A stretch of DNA of 64,000 nt from Trema orientale (Eukaryota > Streptophyta > Magnoliopsida > Rosales > Cannabaceae). Position numbers and translations under genes: made by a program. The notes below the pieces were generated by a model. The model saw nothing but the letters and a program-made list of their open reading frames with translations, did not search any database and was not told where the DNA came from. The stretch covers positions 205,523-269,522 of the forward strand of contig JXTC01000306.1 in NCBI GenBank assembly GCA_002914845.1, read 5' to 3'. Shown in pieces: positions 36,438 to 47,120 of the stretch (positions are counted from its first letter, which is position 1; each line of letters opens with the position of its first letter).

Positions 36438-36716
36438 GACAAAGTGGATTGGCTCAAGTGGTAAGAAGACTCACTATCTAGGATCTCGGTCCTAGGTTCG
36501 AGTCATACCTGGGTAAGCGTGAAAATCTATTATCCCTAATGGGAACACCTGGGTAAGCGTGAAAGTCTATTATCCCTAATGGGAACACCTAGGTAAGCGT
36601 GAAAGCCTATTATCCCTAATGGGGTGGAGTGGAGATTGTATAGTACCAAGTATTTTCTTTAAATTTGTAATAAGTGGAGATTATTAGTCAAGCTCCACTT
36701 AAAAAAAAAAAAAAAA
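36438..36716 (+). mobile_element. tRNA-derived SINE with 16-bp target duplication and internal triplication
   Basis: The head carries an A box-like TGGCTCAAGTGGTAAG and a B box GGTTCGAGTC. The tail carries TTATTAGTCAAGCTCCACTT and poly-A. It is flanked by the perfect repeat CTAAATAATTTGATTC at 36422-36437 and 36717-36732. Inside, a 40-bp unit (CCTGGGTAAGCGTGAAA and so on) is repeated three times from 36508, 36548 and 36588. The perfect flanking repeat implies recent retroposition. Confidence 0.95.
36508..36627. repeat. 3 x 40-bp tandem repeat inside the SINE
   Basis: Units start at 36508, 36548 and 36588, and differ at only a few positions (GAAAATC, GAAAGTC and GAAAGCC). Related SINEs at 55195 and 57214 have one unit, so the extra copies arose in this lineage. 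Confidence 0.95.
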
Positions 36717-36996
36717 CTAAATAATTTGATTCACAAGTAAATAAGTGTTAAATAAGTGTCGAGGTAGTAGCTAACAAGTGGACCGCATTATATAGTATGG
36801 GGACGGGCCCAGCTGATTTAGTGATTTGGCCTGACCTGACAACTTGAGTAAAAAATAGCTTTCCTTTATTAGTTTTTATCTTTTTTCTCATAACAAATCG
36901 ACCATTGATATACTCATCCTCTGGAGTGTACCGTAACTGCAATTTCTAGCGTGAGAGAATTAAGGAGCAAGAGAGGATCATCAGTTTATCACCACC

Positions 36997-39900
36997 ATGG
37001 CCACCGACTTCAAGTCCATCCCCATAATTGGTAAAATCTCATTCAGGGTTTCTAATAGTTTAAGACCCTTAATTATGTAACACCATATGTACTTAAAAAG
37101 TTATTTTTTTTTCGGTATCATATTGCATGCAGATATTAGTCCTCTCTTGGCCAAGTGCGATGATCCGAAAATGGTTGAAGACCCAGGTGTGTCTGAGGTT
37201 GTCAAACAATTAGATCAAGCTTGTAGAGAAGCTGGCTTTTTCTATGTGGTACTTTTTTTTCTATGCTCGACTTAAATTTTGGTCGAAATTATGGATAACA
37301 GGGGATGATCCTTAAAAGCATCGAAGATTGAGGTTTTGAATACTCTCTGCTATATTTTAATATTTGCACAAAAATCCATGAAAGATATGGTTCTTGTTAT
37401 CAATCTTCCAAGTCAGTTAGAGATGAATACAAGAAAAAGAATCATGAGGCTCATGGTGCTCAGCTCATGATATGTTCTGTTACTTCGAAAATATTGTCAT
37501 GATTGATTATACCAGTACTTGATTAAAAGAAGTAACAAAAAGAACTCTTTTATCTACTTCCTAGTGAAGTCTTTGCTTATATTTTTTAATAGTTTCAAGA
37601 ACTTTGAATGAAGTTGTGATTCGTAATTGAGCAGAAGGGACATGGTATACCTGATTCTCTTTTGAAAGAAGTGAAAGAACAGACCCGAAAATTTTTTGGA
37701 CTGCCATATGAAGAGAAAATAAAGATCAAGATGACCGCAGCCGCTGGATACAGGTGTACATTTGCTTGTAACTAAGTGTTGTTGCTTTTGTAGCTTATAT
37801 ATATATATATATATATATATTGTGATTTAGTCTAATAACAGGATGCTTCGTACAGAGGATATCAAAGGGTTGGAGAAAACATAACTAAAGGTGTACCAGA
37901 CATGCATGAAGCTATTGATGTAGGTCTTGCTCATTACTTTACAAATCAGTTATAGGTGTTTCCAATATCCAAAATCTTATGATGATGTTATTCTGTGTGA
38001 CATCAACATATGTATATTTTATATTGCATAAGTTGAAAAAGCATAGATGGTATCTTGTGGTATTGTTCTTAATATGGAGAGTTGCTGCTTTTTAATTGTT
38101 AATCTTATAGTTGGAACTACTTGACAACAGTGCTATAGAGAACTGAAACCAGGGGCTTATGGCGATCTTGGCAAAGCTATGGAAGGATGTAACCAATGGT
38201 ACGTGAAAACTCAGGGCTTTTGTAACTACTCCTTGTCACAAGTTTTATAGGCAGACTTACATCTTAATTGGGATTTTTTTATACTCGTCTGTGTTACCCC
38301 AAGGAAGCCGATGGCTCTCTACCATCACTGCCGAAAACTGCAGTTACCAACCAATATTGAGGTAGTGTGTAACCTCGCCCCATGACATACAATGAAAAAG
38401 GGCATACACAGTTGTACGTATTCTTAAGAGAAAAAAGTTTGGAATGGTGGTTCGGAACTTGAAATACTAAGTAGTCCCCTTTTCCCCTTAAGCAATTTAT
38501 CATATATTCCTTGCATCTATCTATCTTTTCGTGTTAATTTCAAGTCTTCAATTGCATGGTTTTCCAATTAAATACTATCGTGTTTCAATATTACTTTTCT
38601 TGGGTGTTGAAGTATAACTATATCTTTAGCTATTGGTGATTTTAGAGTTGGATTCCTCACGTTGTTGTTAATGGCTTAAACATATTGCTGTATGGTTTTT
38701 TTAGAATAATAAGGATGCATTTTTCATCCGCATCTTTGTTTTCTTCTTATCTTTATGTAGGCCGGAAAATCCCCCAAATTTCAAGGAAATGATGGAGGAC
38801 TATATCAATCTATGTACAGGCATGTTTCCCCTTAGAAAACCGATTTTCTTTCTCTCCCATTTTATTCAAATGTTCTTATCAGAACTTTCTTGGTTTTTGC
38901 TTTGTCTCAGACCTTGCAAGAAAGATAATGCGTGGAATTGCTTTAGCTTTGGGTGGATCGCCATACGAATTCGAAGGTGATAGAGCTGGAGATGCATTTT
39001 GGGTAACGCGTATCATTGGTTACCCGGTGAAAACCTCAGAAAATGGCCAAGAGAGGCCCGTAAACGACATTGGATGGTAATTGAAAAATGATGGTCTTGG
39101 TCCTTGCACTTTCTTTATGACTTGATCTATTGTTATTGATCTCCTTTCTTTCATTCCCATATTTTCTCGATGAAACAAATCCAGTGGAGCTCACACTGAC
39201 TATGGTAAGGTTCCACCATCTTTGCAATGACGTGACAGTAGAAGAGCAACTATACTCAATCTTAGGCGCCTAATGAATTTGTGTATGGCAGGTTTGTTGA
39301 CATTGCTTAATCAGGATGATGATATACATGCACTTCAGGTAAAAAAAAAAAAGAAAGAAAAAAATGTTGTTTTCTACTCTTTTTCACTTTTTGGAGTTCA
39401 TTGTGCTAGAAAAAGCAGAAAAAAAGAAGATAACTTGGTAGCTCAAGGTAGAGCTGGTAAAGTATGAGTCACCAGTGACCAACTTTTCTATACTGCTTTC
39501 GGTAAAGTTTTTCATAGACACTTCTGTTTCGGTTTACACACAAATAATCCTCATAAAAGGAAAAGTTTTTCTAGTCAATTGCTACTGGTATTCTGCTATT
39601 CTGCAATTTCAACTCCACCAAAGTCTAATTAGTACGGTTTTTGAAGGTGAGAAACCTGTCTGGTGAATGGATATCGGCTCCTCCTGTTCCTGGAACATTC
39701 GTCTGCAACATCGGTGACATGTTAAAGGTAACATAAATCTTTAAGCACGAACTGACCTTGTTATCTAATGACATGTTAAAGGGGTCATACTTAAGTTTGG
39801 AACAAAGTTGCAGATTTACTCGAATGGCTTGTACGAGTCAACTTTACATCGAGTTATCAACAACTCTACGAAGTATCGAGTCTCCGTAGCATACTTTTAT

Positions 39901-40149
39901 GAGGTCATCTGTTTCTACAACTTACCTCTTACACTGTTTCCTTATTCATATATACTTAACCCCATCAAAAAATACTTGCTATTTCTAACTTTGCTTTTGT
40001 TTTTCGATCAGACGAATTTCGATACAGCTGTAGAGCCCTTGGATATTTGCAAACAGAGGAGTGGTAGTGGTGGTGCAGCTAAGAAATTTGAGAGAGCTGT
40101 TTACGGAGAGCATTTGGTTAGCAAGGTCCTCACAAATTTCGTCTATTAG
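36997..40149 (+). CDS. 2-oxoglutarate/Fe(II)-dependent dioxygenase, copy A, 12 exons
   Basis: Exons: 36997-37030, 37133-37248, 37635-37753, 37856-37919, 38131-38198, 38761-38819, 38911-39076, 39185-39204, 39292-39338, 39647-39727, 39814-39903, 40012-40149. Together 1002 bases (333 aa). The N-terminus [16 protein letters not shown] is the DIOX_N strand. Iron ligands are His and Asp of HTDYG (exon 8/9) and the distal His of STLHRV (exon 11). The 2-oxoglutarate-binding Arg is in YRVSVAYF. The protein ends KVLTNFVY. It resembles soluble plant dioxygenases such as At3g50210 and At3g49630, whose substrate I do not know. A 20-bp microexon (39185-39204) is conserved in the tandem copy. A (TA)n run lies in intron 3. 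The copy at 42.9 kb is its tandem duplicate. Confidence 0.93.
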
Positions 40150-40359
40150 TTTCAGCTGAAGACATTGGAGCCATTACTCTTTCTTATGTTTATATCAATT
40201 TAAGTAAATCTCAAATTGTATGTCTTCAAATGTTTGTGCTCAGTTTAATTTGTGTACGTAAGTTTGGCCGGGTTTCCTTTGCTTAATTCAATAGTGATTG
40301 AATTAGCAAAACATACATATTATGGCAATGTAATAAGATATTTTTTTGGGCTCTCGAAT

Positions 40360-41560
40360 GTAATGTAGATCTTTGGACCTCTTTCTTTTCATTTTTACTA
40401 TTTCTTCTCTCGTCATTATTGACGACGTCTTTTTCTTCTTATTTAGTTGTCGTTTTATATTTTTGTTGTCGTTATCTTCGTTTACATTTTTTATTTTTTA
40501 TTGCCTTTTGCAACGTGTGTTGTCGTTCTATAAATTTGTTGTCGTTTATTTTTTCCTTCGTTTTACAGCATTGTCGTTGTCCGGCTTCCCCTTTGGCTTC
40601 TGATTTTTGCTTTCATTCTAAGTGTTATTTTTCGGATTACTTCTTTTAATATTGTAGCTATCATTTTGTTGCCTTTTCTACCATAAACATCGTCTTTTTA
40701 CACTATTGTTGTTGTTTACCATTAAGTTTCTGCCATAATCATGTCGTTGTCACGTTTTCTTGTAGTTTCAGTTCTTTTTTTTCATTTCGTCTTACATCTG
40801 ACGTTATTTGACAATATTGTCATTTTCAAATTTCAGCTATACTTGAGGCTTTCAATTTTATTTTTTTTTGGTCCTTTAATAATGTTAGTGCAATTTACAT
40901 TTTTAAGCTATTCATGCGGCTTTCTATTTCCTTGTCATTTATTTTATATATATATATATATTTTGTTGTTCAAAGTTTTTGAAATTGTTCAACAAAATTG
41001 TCGTGTTTTTTGTTTTGATTTGTTATGTTCTTTCTTTTTTTTTTGAAAAAAAAAAATTATTCTTATGGCTTTTAATTTGGTTTTGTGCTTACTAGTGTCC
41101 ATTCATTTATTTTTATCGATATAACTCTTTAATTTCGTCCACCATTTAATACTAATCCTAAGTTGCAGTTATGTTGTCGTTTTATAGTACTCTATTTACC
41201 TTTGTGGTCGTTTGGGCTAATCTTATTGTTCTTTCTTATGTTTTGTTCTTTTCAACTATTATTTTCTGTGTTATTTTGTATTGTCGTTTTATTATTTATG
41301 TTCTTCTTTTTTCGCAACTCCTCCTTTTATGAATTTATTGTCGTTTTCACAATTGAGTTGTTAACCATTTTGTTGTCGTTTAAAGTATTTCCATTCCCTA
41401 TAAACTTGTCGTTTTACTTTTTTTCATTTGTCGTCTACGTTTATGTTGTAGGCTTACTGTCGTTTTACTATTTTTCATTTTTACTGTCGTTTTTATCCCT
41501 TCCGTTTCCTCTTCTCCTCTCGCTTGTTTCTTGTGTTAGAGGCCATGAAAATTATCCGGA
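40360..41560. repeat. T-rich sequence with many TTGTCGTTTT words
   Basis: In about 1.2 kb I count roughly 13 exact TGTCGTT words on the plus strand, plus near forms such as GGTCGTT and TGTCGTG, at irregular spacing. None of the same density occurs elsewhere except a short related patch at 30.84-31.2 kb. The hydrophobic Phe/Leu/Val-rich open frames here (for example 41163-41570) are translations of this repeat. Confidence 0.75.
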
Positions 41561-42809
41561 CGCAATGTAGTCTTTCCTCTCTTTGTAGGGGCGAGATATG
41601 TATACAAAGGAAGGAATACACTTTTCTATATTTGAACTTCTTAAATATCCATCATAGACCAATTACATTTTATAAAAGAAAATGATTCTCACATTTTTGG
41701 CAACAAAATTAGGTAAAGCACACACGTATATGCTTTTCATTTTCTTTTTCCCCTTATTCCAATTAATAGCTGCCTCTTGGAAGTTGCATTTACGTTTTTG
41801 ATAAAAATGTTCCCCCTTGAAAAAATCATGGCTTCGTTACTACATCCTAGTATATCTTTTTATCAAACCAAACATAGGAATAAATTTTTTTATAGGAATA
41901 ACCATTCTATCAAATCAAACACCACTAATAGTGCCAAAATGCCATTTATAAGAATATGCCACCAAAACTGAGACCGCTGCTCATATAGCAAACGTGTTTT
42001 TCTTATATTAAGAGTTGGAGAAATCAAACTTTTAACCTTTAAACCTCAACATTGGAAGACATATATATTTTTACCACTTACATCATGGGATATATCTTTT
42101 CAAAAAAATATTGTTAAGATGTAGTACCAATAACAATCCAAAGTCCAGCGGATTCAAAAACGTTTGAACTCGAATTGCCGAAGAATTTTCTCCTTATTCT
42201 CACTCCGAAGCTTAACGCAAAGAACTTTGGGCGATGTCGTAAGCTGCTGGGTTTCTAAGCAAGGAGGGAGGCTGGCTACAAGTACGTACAAGACCTTCAA
42301 TTATTGAATACATACGATCCCAACTGATCATGATTTTTTTTACGTGTAAAAATCAAGGATGAAAACAAGGCAGGCACATAATTAAAGGTTATACCCATAA
42401 GGTTTTGAGAAAACCTAGTTGAACTTGAATTAAAAGGCGGCTTTTTTTTTTTTTTTGGTTTTCTTTTTCCAGAAAGAGAGAATCAAATTTCTTTTGAGAC
42501 TCCTCTCAACCACCTCGTGCATGCAAACGAATGGCAGTACGTCATGACTTTGTGAATTATTGCCATATATTATGGTTCCTTGAAGGCGGCTCTTTTTCCA
42601 AATTAAAATGATACAAAATATGTGGGGCCCCACCACCTCCACCTCATCATGCATCCTATCTCAGTCATTTGAGGCGGCTTCGTTTTTTCTCTTCTCACTT
42701 TTGTTTAATCAAAATCTATTATCTGTGGGACCCAATCTCATGCAAGTTCTACTTATCATGATCTCGTGTTAACACTTAACAATATGCTATCGTGATAACA
42801 TACTCTTCC

Positions 42810-42817
42810 TATAAATA
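42810..42817 (+). promoter_or_regulatory. Candidate TATA box of dioxygenase copy B
   Basis: TATAAATA lies 73-80 bases before the ATG at 42890, a plausible distance with a short leader. An equally clean box is not seen upstream of copy A, where the nearest is TATATAG at 36789-36795, about 200 bases from the ATG. Confidence 0.5.
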
Positions 42818-42889
42818 TATGTATCCTTTTTTCACGAGGAAATGTACCATTGAATTACTCATATCCTGTAGTGTGTCGAAAGTACAACA

Positions 42890-45568
42890 ATGGCCACTGA
42901 CTTCAAGTCCATCCCCATAATCGGTACTCTCATTAGTTTGAGACTCTTTTGTGACTAGCATTACTATAGCTACTTATTCCTTCTATATATATATATATAC
43001 ACATATAAATATATAATATACGAGCTTTTGTATCTTGATATTCTCCGTTTCTTTTTCTTTTCCCTATAACATGCAGATATTAGTCCTCTATTGGCCAAGT
43101 GTGATGATCCGAAAATGGCTGAAGATCCAGCTGTTTCTCAAGTTGTCAAACAATTACATCGAGCTTGTACAGAAGCTGGCTTTTTCTATGTGGTAATTTC
43201 TCTAATCTCCATTGTTTTGGAGTTAAAAAACAAAAATGGACATTTAGTGACAACATTCTAGTCACGATAAAATTTTTTGTATGACCAAGTTAAAAAACTT
43301 TTCTAGTATTTAGTTACAACTTATACTCAAAAATAATTTTAGTTACAAACTTTTGGTATATGATAATGACATTAGTTGTGACTAAAAGTACATTTAGCCA
43401 CATGAAATTGCATTTTTTGTGACAAACTTATTCTCGTTTCAAGACTTCTACTTGTAAAATATTTGAACGAACTTTTGACTCATTATTGAGCAGAAGGGAC
43501 ATGGTATACCTGATTCTCTTTTGAAAGAAGTAAAAGAACAGAGCCACAAATTTTTTGAGCTTCCATATGAAGAAAAAATAAAGATCAAGATGACTGCAGC
43601 AGCTGGATACAGGTGCACATTTACTCTTATTCTAATTAAGTGTAGCTTCTACGTTTATCATTAGGAGATATTTATACAAATATGCAGTACGTACTGGGAG
43701 TTATTCTAACAACAGGATAAGTTCTTCATACGACAGAGGATATCAAAGGGTCCGAGAAAACATAACTAAAGGTGTACCAGACATGCAGGAAGCTATTGAT
43801 GTAGGTCTTGCTATAATAATTGCGTATCTTGGATTCATAAGCATGTGTAGATGGTTGCATTTAGTATGGTTTGTTAACTATGTTGCTGATTTGCTGCTTG
43901 TAATTGTTGATCTGATCTCATAATTTGTACTACTTTACAACAGTGCTATAGGGAACTGAAACCAGGGGCTTATGGAGATCTTGGAAAAATTTTGGAAGGG
44001 TGCAACCAATGGTATGTGGAAATCCAAGCTTTCCTAAGAAACTCCTCGTCAAGAGTAGTATGTAACCTATCTAATTATTAGGTGCCAATATGATATAATC
44101 TTTGGCTAGCTATAATGCCAAATGGTTTCTTCATCAGTACACAAAAAACGAATGTCTTCATGCACGTGCGTTTTTGTTGTTGTTATGATCTCATGCAGGC
44201 CTCTGGATCCCCCAAAATACAAGGACATGATGGAGGAGTATATCAATCTATGTACAGGCATGCCTCCCCTTAGAAAACCAACCTTCATTATTTCTTTTCT
44301 TTCATCTCACTATTTCATATTTGTTCTGATCAAACTTCCTTTCTTTTTTTTGTCCACCCTTGGTCTCAGGCCTTTCAAGAAACATAATGCGTGGAATTGC
44401 TTTAGCTTTGGGTGGATCACCATATGAATTCGAAGGTGATAGAGCTGGAGATGCATTCTGGGTAACGCGTATCATCGGTTACCCGGGAAAACCATCAGAA
44501 AATGGCCAAGAGAACGATATTGGATGGTAACTCACAAATAATGCTGGTACTCTTGGTTCCTCGCACTTTCTTTATGCATTGATCTAATGTTATTTTATTG
44601 TACTTTCTTTCATGCTCATTTTTCGCGGTCAAACAAATTCAGTGGAGCTCACACCGACTACGGTAAGTATTGGCTTCACCATCTTTTCAAAAATGTCGTG
44701 AGAGTAGAACCAGAAGAACATCTCTAGTTAATCTTATTAGTCCTCTAATATGAAATTGCATGGCAGGTTTGTTGACATTGCTTAATCAAGATGATGGTAT
44801 AAATGCACTCGAGGTACAAACTTATGCAGTTTTCTCTTTCTTAAAGATCGAGTCACCAGTTACTAACTTACGTAGACTAAAACGAATGAGGTTTTTTGAA
44901 GGTGAGAAACCTGTCTGGCAAATGGATATCGGCTCCTCCTATTCCCGGAACATTCGTCTGCAACATCGGCGACATGTTAAAGGTAACATATATCTCTAAG
45001 CACGGATGACCTTGTTACGTACCTAGTAGTACATAAGTCTCTGAACTGTGTATGGAAGCACTGCAGATTTACTCAAATGGCTTGTACGAGTCAACTTTAC
45101 ATCGAGTTATCAACAACTCGGACAAGTATCGAGTCTCCGTGGCATATTTTTATGAGGTCTGTTTTAACACTTCTTTTCTCTTTTTCTCACATAAAGACAC
45201 AAAAAGAGCAATGCTAGATATACCAAAATCTAACACTAATGATATAGCATTTGTTTCCACTATTATCTTATCCTAAAGTGGGACTGCATTTTTTAAAATT
45301 GGTTGAAATGGTCACATCATGTGACCTACGTCTCTTTAGTGTAAATTTTTTGTGTCCATAGCATTACTCAATGCAAAGTTATTTTTATGAGGTGATTGAT
45401 GCTAAGCCCTTGCTTTCTTTGCTTTTGTTGGTTGATCAGACGAATTTCCATACAGCGGTGGAGCCTTTGGATATTTGCATACAGAGGACTGGTGCGGCTA
45501 AGCAAGTAGATAGAGCTGTTTATGGAGAACATTTGGTTGGCAAGGTCCTCACAAATTTCGTGTATTAG
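42890..45568 (+). CDS. 2-oxoglutarate/Fe(II)-dependent dioxygenase, copy B, 12 exons
   Basis: Exons: 42890-42923, 43077-43192, 43494-43612, 43737-43800, 43944-44011, 44199-44257, 44370-44526, 44643-44662, 44767-44813, 44902-44982, 45067-45156, 45440-45568. Together 984 bases (327 aa). Exon structure, phase and the 20-bp microexon match copy A. It lacks three residues after GQE (RPV in copy A) and three in the last exon (SGSGG region). HTDYG, STLHRV and YRVSVAYF are all intact, so it should be an active enzyme. The coding sequence is close to copy A while introns have diverged, so the duplication is not very recent. Intron 2 (43193-43493) holds an inverted TTAGTTACAA/TTGTGACTAA repeat. Confidence 0.93.
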
Positions 45569-45951
45569 GATCAGCTTAGGACATTTGAGCCATTACTCTT
45601 TTCTATTACCTCAAAAAAGTAGTAATCTCAGAGCAAATGTCTTCAAACGTCTGTACTCAGTTTAGTTTGTGTACCTAAGTTCGCCCTTATCTGTGACTCT
45701 TGCTGTGAAGGAGGGAATCATGATATTTTAAATAAAATAAGGGCTAATATATTGGTAGTCTCTGAAATTCACTCTTAATATAATTTTTGTCCTGAATTTC
45801 AATTTGTATCGTTACATCTTTCAGTCCGTGACCCTGTAGTTGTGCTATTAATTAAGCATCCAAAACTTAAGACATCATTTATCCATCACTTATTTATCCC
45901 AATGAAATAATAAATCCCATTTCTCAAAAATATATCTTGGCACCAAATTAG

Positions 45952-46282
45952 TTTTTTTTTTTTTTTTTTGATAACTAAAAAGAGAGGAAGGGACGACCAG
46001 TGTGGCAACCTTCTCTGGGCGTGACCATAAGAGCTCCAACCCCGTTTAGGAATGTTCCCTAAGACCCTATCGACCAGGTCGCCACCACCGGGTGGTGAAG
46101 TGAGTCACCTGAATCTCAACCGAACAGCTAGCGAGAACGGCACCCTTGGGGGCAAAGGAAGGGGCACTGGGTTGGCAGATAGGTACCCTCACATTTGAGA
46201 CTCCCGAAAGAGCCACCCAGGTTCGAATCCGCGACCTCCAGCCTCCACGATAGACGCATTGCCACTAGGCCACCCGTTCGGC
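45952..46282 (-). mobile_element. SINE with a tRNA-like head, 331 bp
   Basis: On the minus strand the head reads CGGGTGGCCTAGTGGCAAT (A box) and GGTCGCGGATTCGAACC (B box), and the element ends in poly-A (poly-T at 45952-45964). It is flanked by GGCACCAAATTAG (45939-45951) and GGTACCAAATTAG (46283-46295), a 13-bp duplication with one difference. It is more GC-rich than its surroundings and a different family from the other SINEs here. Confidence 0.9.
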
Positions 46283-46295
46283 GGTACCAAATTAG

Positions 46296-47120
46296 TTATT
46301 TTAAATCAACTACTTACTAGTTTTAATATTTTGGCACCAAGTTGTTATTTCTATACACATTGGTTTTTCTTTATAACTATTTCTTATTTACATACATGAA
46401 TATTATAGAAAATACCATTCGCATCAATTATTATTACATGATATTATTTTCGAAAGTTCGTAAAACATATATTTATACTTTGAATCAACTATTGCTTGCA
46501 GCTAGAGCGCATAAAAACAAAGAATTATTAGAGCAGAATCAAAGAGAGAAAAAATCAACAAAGAAATAAGTTTATTCCTTTACAAAAATGGTTAGAAAAT
46601 AAGAAATCTTCTATTTTGGCCCATCACATTTGAGGGGGATAATGATATTTTTGTTTTAGTAACTTGGATATTAAATCTTCGGCGCCTAAGAATTATAGAA
46701 ACCTTATAAGATCTTTCAGAGTTTATCATTAATTAATCAGGAAAAGAAAACAATAAATATCCAAAAATGATACAATCAATAGTTTCCAAAACTGATACAT
46801 AAGCAAGGTATACTCAATTGTCCACACGATTGGACGTCTAGAAAGAATGACTCATTTTCCTAGTTATTTTTTGGTCCTACTCGGCTATAGCATAAAACCT
46901 CTTTCTAGTTTGCTACAAGCACGTAGAAAAATCTAGCTCTTACACCGGCATGGCGGCTAAGCTACGTTAGTATAAAAATCTGGCATTCGGATTCAGACAG
47001 TTGTAACCTGTTTATATTAAATTGTGAACTAAGAAATAATAATAATAATAATAAAACAAGAACCTGATTCCTCCTTCCCAGGAATCTGATTTCGAGCACC
47101 AGCAACAGGTTGGGATTGTG
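46296..47120. other. Intergenic, dihydrouridine synthase 3' side
   Basis: AT-rich DNA with an (AAT)n run near 47035-47053. The last part should hold the 3' UTR of the next gene. No gene seen. Confidence 0.45.

Larger units (their letters stand above)
40150..42889. other. Spacer between the tandem dioxygenase genes
   Basis: Holds the copy A 3' UTR, a T-rich TGTCGTT repeat (40360-41560, listed separately) and the promoter side of copy B. From 41580 to 42800 I see no gene or bounded repeat. Confidence 0.5.

Noticed and set aside
40373-41570. Series of hydrophobic plus-strand frames that look like membrane proteins
   Set aside because: T-rich repeat DNA translates to Phe/Leu/Val. Frames overlap in different phases and share no family motif.
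45371-45392. Second ATTTTTATGAGG(T) in dioxygenase copy B intron 11, resembling the end of exon 11
   Set aside because: Only a dozen bases match. It is too short to call an exon duplication.
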